NCBI GenBank assembly: GCA_021732025.1
Contig: JAKFVU010000042.1
Location: 1-63,441, forward strand
Reading direction: 5' to 3'
DNA length: 63,441 nt
From: Candidatus Obscuribacterales bacterium
GTDB taxonomy: Bacteria; Cyanobacteriota; Vampirovibrionia; Obscuribacterales; Obscuribacteraceae
Positions 42,335-50,556 of this stretch are shown here, piece after piece (within the stretch, counting starts at the first letter, position 1; each line of letters opens with the position of its first letter). The position numbers and the translations under genes are program-made. The notes under the pieces were generated by a model that saw only the letters and a list, made by a program, of their open reading frames with translations, was not told the DNA's origin and made no database searches.

Positions 42335-43840
42335 GTGTTCGCTGAACATCTACATGACATAGACCGCAAGGTTTGCCTTGAATGCAATAGGCAGTTCACT
42401 GGTATCGTCGCAGCATGTCCCCATGACGGCACAAACCTTGTTCCCCTAGCGCGTGACCCTATGGTGGGCACCTGTTTGATGGGCAAATATGACATCATCG
42501 ACGTGATCGGACACGGCGGCATGGGCGTTGTCTATAAAGGCCGTCAAGTTCTGATGGACCGCACAGTTGCTATCAAAATGCTGCAGTCGCAGCACATCGC
42601 TGATTCCATGAGCGTGAAGCGCTTCCACCAGGAAGGTAAAGCCGCTTCTAAAATGAATCATCCCCATGTCATTACTGTTTACGATTTCGGTGTCACTCCT
42701 ACCTCTGGTCAGCCTTTCATCGTGATGGACTATCTGTTAGGCACTGACCTTTCAACCATCATCAAAGATGAAGGCCAACTCGGCGTTGAACGCAGTTTGA
42801 AAATTTTATCTCAGTCTACAGATGCCCTTGATCACGCTCACCGAATGGGCGTCATACACCGAGATCTGAAGCCTTCGAATATTATGCTGATCGACTACGA
42901 AGATGAGAAAGACTACGTCAAAGTGGTCGACTTCGGTGTGGCAAAGCTTATTAGTGCCGGCGGCGAACAACAACGTTTGACGCAGATGGGCGAGGTCTGC
43001 GGCAGCCCTGTTTATATGAGCCCCGAGCAGTGTCAGGGCCTTGAGCTAGATAGTCGCTCTGACATTTATTCGATGGGAATTGTTATCTATGAGACTCTCA
43101 CCGGGCGTTTGCCTATCTTAGGCAAGACCATGGTTGAGACCATGAGTAAACATATTACTGAGGCGCCACCGCGCTTTTCTGAAGTAAGACCAGACCTCTA
43201 TATTCCCGAGCGCTTAGAGGCCGTGGTCTTTAAGGCCTTATCTAAAGATCGCGCTGATCGCCATCAGAGTATGGCTGAGCTAACCCGAGATCTCGATACT
43301 GCGATTCCACGAGCTGGTAAGAGTCAGGTCCTGCGCACTGACTTCCCCACCATGCCTCAAACCGAGGAAGACAAGCCTACTTCACCGTTTGCCAATTTTA
43401 CACCGTTCCACTGGGTGGCAATAGCTTCTGCCTTGTTGTTGACTGTGGGTATTGGCATAAAGCTCATGATGGATTCGAAGAAACCAGCTCCCCAAGCAAT
43501 TGTTGCTCCAGTTAAAGTGGTTGAGCCTACTGCTGTCGTGCCTGTCTCTGTTCCTGTTCCTGCACCAGCTGTAACTACGCCGGTTGCCCCTGGCACTAGT
43601 AGTAGTACTACTGCTAGTACTACTGCTAGTACTACTGCTAGTACCACTCCTGTTGTTGATAAGCCTGAACAACCCAAAATTGTCACTCAGCCTAAAGTGA
43701 AGAAAGTTCGCAAACCGCGCGTGCAAAGTACCGCTTCTGCTTCCACTGGCAGTTCCAGCTCTGCACCGAGGGTGGTTAATCACCCAAAAGTTCAGAGTGG
43801 CGACCGCTTCGACAATATTTTGAAAGACCGCTCTTACTAA
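42335..43840 (+). CDS. Serine/threonine protein kinase with N-terminal zinc knuckle and membrane anchor
   Basis: A second PknB-type kinase of 501 residues, paralogous to the one at 15480. It starts with GTG. Its N-terminal knuckle is CLECNRQFTGIVAACPHDG (CxxC-CPxDG pattern). The kinase domain covers about 50-320, with GHGGMGVVYKG, AIKML, HRDLKPSN and DFGVAKL intact. A single membrane helix (WVAIASALLLTVGIGIKLM) is followed by a Pro/Thr/Ser-rich extracytoplasmic tail with a 12-bp x3 repeat. No PASTA or ligand domain is visible outside. It follows recF by 107 bases. Confidence 0.92.
   Translation: MFAEHLHDIDRKVCLECNRQFTGIVAACPHDGTNLVPLARDPMVGTCLMGKYDIIDVIGHGGMGVVYKGRQVLMDRTVAIKMLQSQHIADSMSVKRFHQEGKAASKMNHPHVITVYDFGVTPTSGQPFIVMDYLLGTDLSTIIKDEGQLGVERSLKILSQSTDALDHAHRMGVIHRDLKPSNIMLIDYEDEKDYVKVVDFGVAKLISAGGEQQRLTQMGEVCGSPVYMSPEQCQGLELDSRSDIYSMGIVIYETLTGRLPILGKTMVETMSKHITEAPPRFSEVRPDLYIPERLEAVVFKALSKDRADRHQSMAELTRDLDTAIPRAGKSQVLRTDFPTMPQTEEDKPTSPFANFTPFHWVAIASALLLTVGIGIKLMMDSKKPAPQAIVAPVKVVEPTAVVPVSVPVPAPAVTTPVAPGTSSSTTASTTASTTASTTPVVDKPEQPKIVTQPKVKKVRKPRVQSTASASTGSSSSAPRVVNHPKVQSGDRFDNILKDRSY
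43607..43642 (+). repeat. 12-bp x3 coding repeat in the kinase tail
   Basis: Three perfect 12-bp units encode TTAS tetrapeptides in the extracytoplasmic tail of the kinase, with partial units on either side. The repeat is in frame. Confidence 0.93.
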
Positions 43841-44634
43841 TTGCTTTGCTGCTTCTGGGCCGCTGCGACTAAGCGCTTTACTCGCTCAGGATCGACTTTG
43901 TTCATCCAATTGCCATCATATTTACCGTAGGTGCCGAAGATTACTCCATCGGCATATTTAGCGTAGTCGGCGATATTGTCTGGTGTAGCACCCGAGCCGA
44001 CTAATACGGGAATGGTGACATTGCCTTTAACGTCACTGACAGCACTAGGTGGTGGGGCGTCTCCGGTACGCATGCCAGTTACAATTACGCCATCGGCTCT
44101 GAAGAACTCTGCTGTAGTTGCTGTTTCTATCAGACTAATGTCTTCGGTTATAGCGTGGGATGAGTGCTTTTTTTTGATGTCGGCAAAAATCAGCACCTTT
44201 TCTGCTTTGATAGCCGCTCTCTTTCTTATCAGTTGAGGGGCGCAAGACTCATGAATTCCTTCATCACCAATATGGGCAAAGACAAATCCTTCAACTCTAA
44301 TAAAATCAAGGTCGCAGGCGTGAGCCACTGCTAGTGCTTCGATATTGGCTCCAGCCAATATTTGCACGCCAATGGGTATGCGGCATTCTCTTTTGATAGC
44401 GCTCACTACCACGGCCATGGCAGCTACTGTTTCGGCGTCTACATACCCTTTTAGATAGGGCACATCATGCATGTTCTCTATTACCAGACCGTCAACACCG
44501 GCTTTTTCGTAGGCTATGGCATCACTGAGAGCGGTGGCAATAACTTGATCGATGGCACCACTATAGCCTGCGGCACCAGGCAGAGCCGCCACGTGAACGG
44601 CACCTATGAGAGAGCAACTCTTCTTGCCAAACAT
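43837..44634 (-). CDS. btpA: BtpA/SgcQ family protein
   Basis: A TIM-barrel protein of 265 residues with the family's opening LIGAVHVAALPGAAGYSG and later LVIENMHDVPYLKG, GVQILAGANIEALAVAHA, RVEGFVFAHIGDEG and VLVGSGATPDNIADY. In Cyanobacteria BtpA is needed for photosystem I stability. Relatives such as SgcQ are found in sugar-related operons of non-phototrophs, and the biochemical function is not known. AGGAAAAC precedes the ATG. It is the last gene of an asparaginase-cyclase-BtpA operon. Its stop overlaps the convergent kinase stop by four bases. Confidence 0.9.
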   Translation of the reverse strand: MFGKKSCSLIGAVHVAALPGAAGYSGAIDQVIATALSDAIAYEKAGVDGLVIENMHDVPYLKGYVDAETVAAMAVVVSAIKRECRIPIGVQILAGANIEALAVAHACDLDFIRVEGFVFAHIGDEGIHESCAPQLIRKRAAIKAEKVLIFADIKKKHSSHAITEDISLIETATTAEFFRADGVIVTGMRTGDAPPPSAVSDVKGNVTIPVLVGSGATPDNIADYAKYADGVIFGTYGKYDGNWMNKVDPERVKRLVAAAQKQQSN

Positions 44635-44643
44635 TTTGTTTTC

Positions 44644-45306
44644 CTATGATAGTAAAATAGCGCGCACAGGGCTTGCTTCCAGATTCATAAACTTAAGTGG
44701 CATCGCCACTAAGTTATAGTCACCTTCTTCAACAGCTCTTAGGTCAAGATTTTCTAGCCAGACAAGACCATGGCGATCAAGTATGTTGTGGGTGGCGAGA
44801 TCTTTTGATCTAATATGGTCAACAGAGGGTGTATCTAGACCCACCAAGACAAAACCGAGTTGTCCCAATAGCTCGGCTGTGTCGGTCTCTATATAGCTAT
44901 AATCATCTTCGAACACAGCAAAGTTGATAGAGTGCGCAGTTTTAAACAAAACGCGTTTTACCCTAGTGCTGGCTGCTTTGAGTTTGTCTTGAACCAGCGC
45001 GGCGCTTATACCTGCTTTGGTTGGGGCAATATCAATGACAGCTACCGGCCCGATGAATGCTTCTAGAGCTAGCGCACCAGCTGTAGTGTCAACTGTCTCT
45101 TTGGCCAATGTGCCTTTGATATGCACTGGAGCATCTGCGTGGGTGCCAACATGAGGGCTCATGGTAAAAGCTGTTAGATTGATAATTTGGCTGCTTTCAT
45201 AGCTCAAGGTAACGTTTCTAGTAAACGGTGTATCACCAGGAAAACAGGCAGAAGTTTCGTCTACTGGTTGCGAGATGTCTATGATTTTTTTGAAATTGAG
45301 GTTCAT
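44644..45306 (-). CDS. Cyclase family protein (kynurenine-formamidase-like)
   Basis: A 220-residue member of the cyclase family. The metal-binding core MSPHVGTHADAPVHIKG is complete (HxGTHxDAPxH), preceded by CFPGDTPFTRNV and followed by TAHSINFAVFEDDYSYI and DTPSVDHIRS. Family members hydrolyse N-formylkynurenine (KynB) or related amides. It begins three bases after the asparaginase gene. No tryptophan dioxygenase, kynurenine hydroxylase or kynureninase gene is in the window. The substrate assignment is therefore only suggested by the RidA/dehydrogenase pair on the other side of the divergent promoter. Confidence 0.88.
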   Translation of the reverse strand: MNLNFKKIIDISQPVDETSACFPGDTPFTRNVTLSYESSQIINLTAFTMSPHVGTHADAPVHIKGTLAKETVDTTAGALALEAFIGPVAVIDIAPTKAGISAALVQDKLKAASTRVKRVLFKTAHSINFAVFEDDYSYIETDTAELLGQLGFVLVGLDTPSVDHIRSKDLATHNILDRHGLVWLENLDLRAVEEGDYNLVAMPLKFMNLEASPVRAILLS

Positions 45307-45309
45307 AAG

Positions 45310-46446
45310 TTAGAGGCTGCTAGCTACGTCAAAATGAAAATAGGTTTTGATATGGTCTACTTTTATGTCTCTCGGGGTCTTTCGTTTTTCTGGGCGAGGA
45401 CCAATCAATTTAAGTTTTCTTAGTACCTCTTTAGCGATAAGTTCCATGTGCCGATTGTCAAAACCGCTCGAAAGTTTGATACATAAACCAAGGCCCTGTG
45501 GGTATTTCTCGCAACTGCCTATACCAATACCGAGAAGACCATCAGCTCCTTCTTTTGCAATCAAAGGCGCTTCGCAGGCGCCAAAAAGATCTTGCGTTAT
45601 TAATCTGTAGTCGACTCGTCCGGCTCCAGATATAGCCCGTGGATGAGCCAGCATCAATTGACCCAGCTCATGGTAATACTGGCCGCACTGATTGATTTGG
45701 CTGTCGGTAAAAGCTGCCTCAGTGGTGCTTAGCAAGCTTTGGTAGAGATAGGCCATTTCATAAACTGATAATGCATAGTTTGGTAGCTGGCAACCATCTG
45801 TGGTGCTAAGCAACGACTCTTCACTGCGCTTTATTAGCGCTGACAAGACTTTTCTAAGCCGTACATGCTGGGGCTCATCAGCTAACAAATATTTGTCAGG
45901 GTCTCCACCAGAGGCTTTAATTGCTGAGAGATAACCAATATGTTTGCCGCTGCAATTGTGAAAACGTCTACGTGCTTTTTCTTGGCCCTCTTCGATTTGG
46001 CTTTTAGTTTCGCTTGACAATGGTGCGGCCGGTGGGCACTTGAGACCAGCTTCATCGGCGCCGGTAATTTTCATAATTTCTTCAAGCAGCTCTAAGTGCC
46101 GGGGCTCGGCGCTATGGGATGCCATGAACAAAGCTAGGTGTTCTGGTTTGAGCTGCGGATAGTGTTGCTTTAAAATCGGTAAATGCTGAATTAGTTGCCA
46201 GGGCTTTAACAGCGAGCGACTCCAGAGCTGATAGTTGATATCACCAAGTTGCACTAGCGGTTTGACAGTGTCTATTGACTGCCGCGTGCTGCCGCCTTCA
46301 GCGATGCCAGCAACCAGACAAATAATGCCGTATACAGTTACTTCTTTTCTACCGCTTCGCTCGATGGTAAAAAGTGGTTGCCAGGGCAGATTGCCCTCTG
46401 CTGCTGTCGAGTTTTGATTTTGGGTTTGCATTTGTTTTGTTTGCAT
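45310..46446 (-). CDS. L-asparaginase II family protein
   Basis: A 378-residue member of the asparaginase II family (PF06089 type, distinct from AnsA/AnsB). Landmarks are ALFMASHSAEPRHLELLEEI, RRFHNCSGKHIGYLSAI and STTDGCQLPNYALSVYEMA. No signal peptide is seen, so it is probably cytoplasmic. The reaction would be asparagine hydrolysis, though this family is little studied in bacteria. The N-terminus is Gln/Asn-rich; two ATG codons (46446 and 46431) are possible and neither has a clear ribosome binding site. It leads the minus-strand operon. Confidence 0.88.
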   Translation of the reverse strand: MQTKQMQTQNQNSTAAEGNLPWQPLFTIERSGRKEVTVYGIICLVAGIAEGGSTRQSIDTVKPLVQLGDINYQLWSRSLLKPWQLIQHLPILKQHYPQLKPEHLALFMASHSAEPRHLELLEEIMKITGADEAGLKCPPAAPLSSETKSQIEEGQEKARRRFHNCSGKHIGYLSAIKASGGDPDKYLLADEPQHVRLRKVLSALIKRSEESLLSTTDGCQLPNYALSVYEMAYLYQSLLSTTEAAFTDSQINQCGQYYHELGQLMLAHPRAISGAGRVDYRLITQDLFGACEAPLIAKEGADGLLGIGIGSCEKYPQGLGLCIKLSSGFDNRHMELIAKEVLRKLKLIGPRPEKRKTPRDIKVDHIKTYFHFDVASSL

Positions 46447-46475
46447 TTTTAGCTGTTCGTATAGTTAATAAATTT

Positions 46476-46500
46476 TGGCAGTAACTACTTTATTCTGCCA
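46476..46500. promoter_or_regulatory. Inverted repeat in the divergent asparaginase/RidA promoter region
   Basis: TGGCAG (46476-46481) and CTGCCA (46495-46500) form a perfect six-base inverted repeat with a 13-base spacer. It is centrally placed between the two divergent operons. This could be an operator for a shared dimeric regulator, but no regulator gene is adjacent and the arms are short. Confidence 0.3.
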
Positions 46501-46590
46501 GGCACAATCTCTTACCTTAATAAATTCGCTCAAAGCTGCCTCGACTTCTATTTTATGGTGTAAAACCAAGTGATTTAGGATGGGGGAGAG

Positions 46591-47031
46591 ATGGCAGTTT
46601 CTTTTAAGACCGCAATTAACCCGGGGCAAGCTTCGCCTAGTCCACTTGGTTCCTACTCACATGCCGTTAAAGTAGGCAACCTGCTGTTCATTTCAGGACA
46701 AGGTTGTCGCGATGCCAAAACTGGAGTAGAAGCCGGTCTCACTTTTGATGAGCAAGGTGCTGTAATTGCCTACGACATCAAAGAACAAACCAAAGGTGTT
46801 CTTGAAAACCTTCGGACTGTTTTAACTGCTGCTAACCTAGGCTTTGAAAATGTTGTCGACATAACTGTTTTTCTCGCCGACATGGGCGATTTCGAAAAAT
46901 ACAATGTTGTTTATAGCCAATATTTTTCTATAGAAACACCGCCAGCGCGGACCACTGTTCAGGTAGCCAAATTGCCAGGGCGAAACTACATTGAAATCAA
47001 AGCCATTGCTGCTTTCGCTGATCACATTTGA
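46591..47031 (+). CDS. RidA family deaminase
   Basis: A 146-residue RidA/YjgF-type protein. The usual elements are present: AINPGQASPSPLGSYSHAV, FISGQGCRDAKTG and the active-site arginine in TPPARTTVQVAKLPG. RidA proteins hydrolyse reactive enamine/imine intermediates. One branch (AmnD/NbaF) is a 2-aminomuconate deaminase. The next gene is an aldehyde dehydrogenase of the 2-amino/2-hydroxymuconate type, so an aminomuconate deaminase role is plausible here. The TGA stop lies 12 bases before the ATG of the dehydrogenase, so the two are translationally linked. Confidence 0.9.
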   Translation: MAVSFKTAINPGQASPSPLGSYSHAVKVGNLLFISGQGCRDAKTGVEAGLTFDEQGAVIAYDIKEQTKGVLENLRTVLTAANLGFENVVDITVFLADMGDFEKYNVVYSQYFSIETPPARTTVQVAKLPGRNYIEIKAIAAFADHI

Positions 47032-47042
47032 AGGAGAAGTTA

Positions 47043-48527
47043 ATGTCTAACGCTACAGTGGCCAGCTCTCTCAATCTCAACTTAAAGACAATTGAGCACT
47101 TTATTGGTGGCAAATTTAAAGGAGCTTCTGGAAAGGAGACTTTTGAATCGATTAATCCAGCCACCGGAAAAGCGCACGCTGTGGTTGCCCTTGGTACCGC
47201 CGATGATATCGATGCTGCGGTTGCTGCTGCCCGAAATGCCTTTGAGAAGGGGCCGTGGCCCCGCATGTCTGTGCGTGAGCGCTGTAATATTTTGCGTAAG
47301 ATTGCTGACTTGATTTTGGCTCGACGAGAAGAATTTGCCATCGCTGAGAGTATTGATACTGGTAAACCCATCAGTGAAAGTTTCGAAGGTGATATTCCGC
47401 GTTCGGCCTTTAACTTCCAGTTTTTCGCGGACTTTGCTCCAAGCTATGTAGAAGAAGCTTTCTCGACCTCTGAAAACGAAAGACACATAGCTGTGCGCGA
47501 ACCGCTGGGTGTCTGCGGCTTGATTACTCCATGGAATTTGCCCCTCTACCTTGCTACATGGAAAATTGCACCGGCTTTAGCTATGGGCAATACCATTGTG
47601 CTCAAGCCTGCGGAGTGGACACCATATACGGCCTATTTGCTAGCTCAGGTAGCGGTTTTAGCAGGCCTTCCCGAAGGCGTACTCAACATTGTTCAAGGCT
47701 TCGGAGCTGGCGGTGCTGGTGAGGCTCTAACTCGACACCCTGATGTGCGCTCAATATCTTTTACTGGCGAAACCTCAACTGGTAGAGCAATTATGCAGGC
47801 TGCTAGTGCCACTATGAAAAAGCTTTCTTTTGAACTTGGTGGCAAGGGCGCTAACATAATTTTCGCTGATGCTGATTTGAAAGAAGCTATTCCAACAGCT
47901 GTGAGAGCCGCTTTTCGCAATCAAGGGCAAATCTGCTTAGCTGGGTCACGACTCTTTGTTGAGCGCAAGGTCTACGAAGAAGTGGTAGAAAAAATTGTGG
48001 AGCGAGTGCGCCAGATAAAAGTAGGCGATCCCCTCGATAAAGAAACCGAGATGGGCGCACTAATTGCTCGTGAGCACATGGAAAAAGTACAAAACTACCT
48101 GGCAATAGGTAAAAAAGAAGGGCACCTACTATGTGGTGGTGAGCGCCTTAGCGAACTTGGCGATGGTAATTTCTTGAGCCCGGCTGTATTTACCGGCTTA
48201 GAAATTGAATCACGCCTCTTGCAAGAAGAAATATTCGGACCAGCCTTGCCGATTTTGCCTTTTGAAAGTGAAGAAGAGGCAATTGCCTTAGCTAACTCCA
48301 CACCATACGGTCTTTCTGCTTCGCTGTGGAGCCAAGATATTGATCGCTTGCACCGGGCTAGCAGCCAAATAAGAGCTGGTCTGATCTGGATCAATACCTG
48401 GTTTGCCCGTGATTTAAGAACACCATTTGGTGGCCAGAAATCATCGGGAATGGGTAGAGAAGGCGGTCGCTATAGCCTTGAATTCTTCTCAGAAGCAAAG
48501 ACTATCTCGTACAAATTTAAAATGTAG
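47043..48527 (+). CDS. Aldehyde dehydrogenase, 2-amino/2-hydroxymuconic semialdehyde type
   Basis: An NAD(P)-dependent aldehyde dehydrogenase of 494 residues. The catalytic cysteine lies in NQGQICLAG and the glutamate in FELGGKGANI. The C-terminal WFARDLRTPFGGQKSSGMG continues REGG. That block is characteristic of the 2-hydroxymuconic and 2-aminomuconic semialdehyde dehydrogenases and of the related human ALDH8A1. The open frame extends to 47028, but ATG at 47043 has GGAGAAG just upstream. Its position after a RidA protein and opposite a KynB-like cyclase suggests 2-aminomuconate chemistry. The exact substrate is not proved. Confidence 0.9.
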   Translation: MSNATVASSLNLNLKTIEHFIGGKFKGASGKETFESINPATGKAHAVVALGTADDIDAAVAAARNAFEKGPWPRMSVRERCNILRKIADLILARREEFAIAESIDTGKPISESFEGDIPRSAFNFQFFADFAPSYVEEAFSTSENERHIAVREPLGVCGLITPWNLPLYLATWKIAPALAMGNTIVLKPAEWTPYTAYLLAQVAVLAGLPEGVLNIVQGFGAGGAGEALTRHPDVRSISFTGETSTGRAIMQAASATMKKLSFELGGKGANIIFADADLKEAIPTAVRAAFRNQGQICLAGSRLFVERKVYEEVVEKIVERVRQIKVGDPLDKETEMGALIAREHMEKVQNYLAIGKKEGHLLCGGERLSELGDGNFLSPAVFTGLEIESRLLQEEIFGPALPILPFESEEEAIALANSTPYGLSASLWSQDIDRLHRASSQIRAGLIWINTWFARDLRTPFGGQKSSGMGREGGRYSLEFFSEAKTISYKFKM

Positions 48528-48545
48528 AAGGGGCATAATTAGCAA

Positions 48546-49340
48546 ATGGATTTAGGTATTCGCGGCAAGAAAGCTTTGGTCACTGGAGCTTCAAAAGGTA
48601 TTGGCCGAGCCATTGTGCAAGCTCTTACTGCTGAGGGCGTTGAAGTTATTGCCGCTTCGCGCGATCAAGCCAATCTTGAGGCGTTAGCTGCTGGGTTGTG
48701 GCGCAAGAATGCACCACTTCATATATTCAGTGCTGACTTGAGCCAAAGCAAGAGCCGCAAAGAACTAATTGACTTTGTCGAGAAAACTTTTAAAGAGACC
48801 GGCTTAGATATTCTCATTCACAATGTGGGCGGCCCAAAGCCTACCGATACAGCCCACACATCAGCCGAAGATTGGCAGGCCGGGTTTGAGCAGCTATTTC
48901 AATCTGTAGCAGAACTAGACTGTGCCTTTCTGCCAGGAATGAAAGAACGTAATTTCGGCCGAGTTATTTGTGTCACCTCTTTATCGGTTGTGGAGCCAAT
49001 TAGTGGCTTGGCCATTTCTAATTCGCTCAGAGCGGCTGTCACAGCCATGCTCAAAAGCTTAGCCAGTGAAGTGGCCAGCCACAATATCACGGTTAACTGT
49101 GTAGCGCCTGGAGCTATTGCCACAGATAGGCTGACTGACCTTATGGCTACTCGCATGGCTAAGAGTGGTCAGAGTGAAGAAGAATATAACCGAGAGTATT
49201 TGGCCAGCATTCCCGCTGGTCGTCTCGGCACTCCTGAAGAGTTCGCCGCTGTGGTCACTTTCCTCTCTTCCGTTCAAGCTGCTTACGTCACTGGTTCGAC
49301 AATTTGTGTGGACGGCGGCAAGCGTCGCTCTACCTATTAG
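48546..49340 (+). CDS. Short-chain dehydrogenase/reductase with non-canonical active site
   Basis: A 264-residue SDR. The cofactor motif TGASKGIGRA (residues 13-22) and HNVGG (92-96) are normal, and NPD(H)-fold ends in YVTGSTICVDGG. Instead of the usual YxxxK, the equivalent stretch is GLAISNSLRAAV (154-165): Ile157 for the tyrosine and no lysine at the expected position. A known SDR sub-branch with the LSN-R motif and a GGPPP-like turn (here GGPKP) has the same change. It follows the aldehyde dehydrogenase by 18 bases. Activity as a dehydrogenase should not be assumed. Confidence 0.88.
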   Translation: MDLGIRGKKALVTGASKGIGRAIVQALTAEGVEVIAASRDQANLEALAAGLWRKNAPLHIFSADLSQSKSRKELIDFVEKTFKETGLDILIHNVGGPKPTDTAHTSAEDWQAGFEQLFQSVAELDCAFLPGMKERNFGRVICVTSLSVVEPISGLAISNSLRAAVTAMLKSLASEVASHNITVNCVAPGAIATDRLTDLMATRMAKSGQSEEEYNREYLASIPAGRLGTPEEFAAVVTFLSSVQAAYVTGSTICVDGGKRRSTY

Positions 49341-49385
49341 GTAGTATTATTTACAGTCTCTTTTAAGTGATGACAGAGGTATATT

Positions 49386-50552
49386 GTGAAATTTCTCGTT
49401 CTCGGTGCCGGTAAGATGGGCTATGCCGTTGCTTATGATTTGATTCGCGGCGCTAAAGTAGAAAAAGTAGTTGTAGCTGACAGCAGCACCGATAACCTTA
49501 AAGAACTCGTCAAGCGTTTGCCCGACGAGAAAATTATCCCAGTTGAACTCGATGTCACCAATGAAGAAGAGCTGGCTCAGCTCATGGCTGAAATCGATGT
49601 GGCTGTTAGTTGCATCACTTACAAGCACAATTACGAATTGGCCAAAATCGCACTTGCAACCAAGACTCACTTCATCGACCTTGGTGGCAATGAAGAGATT
49701 GTCGCTAAAGAATTCATGCTTGATGAATTGGCTAAAGAACAAGGCGTGACCATAATTCCTGATCTAGGATTAGCACCAGGATTGGTGTCACTTTTAGCCG
49801 TCAGTGCGGCTGAGAGTTTCGACGAGATTTACGATATTCGTTTGCGCGTAGGCGGCCTGCCTGCAAACCCTGACGAGTGCTTTATGGATTATTGCCAGGT
49901 CTTCTCTATCGATGGTCTGATCAATGAATACAATGAAGACTGTACTGTTCTCAGAGATGGAAAAATCTTTTCAGTTCCCTCCCTCTCTGACAATGAGTCT
50001 ATTGAATTTCCTCGGCCTTTCGGCACCATGGAGGCTTTCAACACCTCTGGTGGAATTTCAACATTGCCCCAGAGCTACTTAGGGCGGGTTCAGCATCTCG
50101 ACTATAAAACTATCCGCTATCCAGGCCACTGCGATGCCATTCATATGCTGAAAGAGTTGGGCATGATGTCCAAAGAACCGGTTGAAACTGCCTCGGGCCC
50201 GGTGGTTCCCCGCGATCTGCTCTTCAAGCTGCTTTCCGATAAACTACCTAAAGATGAGCCCGACGTAGTTCTAGTGCGAGTGATGGTTTCTGGTCTGAAA
50301 GACAAAAAGCCAGTGCAGATCATCTGGGATTGTATAGACTACGCTGATCAAGCTGCTGGATTGACCGCCATGATGCGCATGACTGCTTTTCCTGCCTCAA
50401 TCGTAGCCCAGATGATTGCCCGGGGCGATATTACCGAACGCGGTGTGTTGCGCCAAGAAACCACAGTGCCAACCAAGTTATTCTTGGCTGAAATGGATGG
50501 TCGCGGCATTCGTCTTCAAATGACTGAGCGCGCCCCTGCCCATATTAAGTAG
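49386..50552 (+). CDS. Saccharopine dehydrogenase-like NAD(P)-binding protein
   Basis: A 388-residue member of the saccharopine dehydrogenase family. The N-terminal Rossmann motif is VLGAGKMGYAVAYDL; VSCITYKHNYELAKIAL and IIPDLGLAPGLVSLLA mark the family core. The start is GTG with AGAGGT five to six bases upstream. Several branches of this family act on lysine- or carboxynorspermidine-type amino acids; a lysine degradation role is possible. It is the last gene of the plus-strand run (RidA-ALDH-SDR-this), 45 bases after the SDR. It converges on the KaiC-like gene with four bases between stops. Confidence 0.87.
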   Translation: MKFLVLGAGKMGYAVAYDLIRGAKVEKVVVADSSTDNLKELVKRLPDEKIIPVELDVTNEEELAQLMAEIDVAVSCITYKHNYELAKIALATKTHFIDLGGNEEIVAKEFMLDELAKEQGVTIIPDLGLAPGLVSLLAVSAAESFDEIYDIRLRVGGLPANPDECFMDYCQVFSIDGLINEYNEDCTVLRDGKIFSVPSLSDNESIEFPRPFGTMEAFNTSGGISTLPQSYLGRVQHLDYKTIRYPGHCDAIHMLKELGMMSKEPVETASGPVVPRDLLFKLLSDKLPKDEPDVVLVRVMVSGLKDKKPVQIIWDCIDYADQAAGLTAMMRMTAFPASIVAQMIARGDITERGVLRQETTVPTKLFLAEMDGRGIRLQMTERAPAHIK

Positions 50553-50556
50553 CTAA

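Noticed and set aside
43382..43783. 133-codon minus-strand frame rich in Ser/Arg/Asn
   Set aside because: It mirrors the Thr/Pro/Ser-rich tail of the kinase; the apparent repeats come from the coding repeat on the other strand.
37681..43840. Replication origin near gyrB/recF
   Set aside because: No dnaA or dnaN gene, no DnaA-box cluster (TTATCCACA type) and no AT-rich unwinding element were found in the gaps.
47082..47486. 134-codon minus-strand frame
   Set aside because: It is antisense to the aldehyde dehydrogenase and has no start context or recognisable domain.
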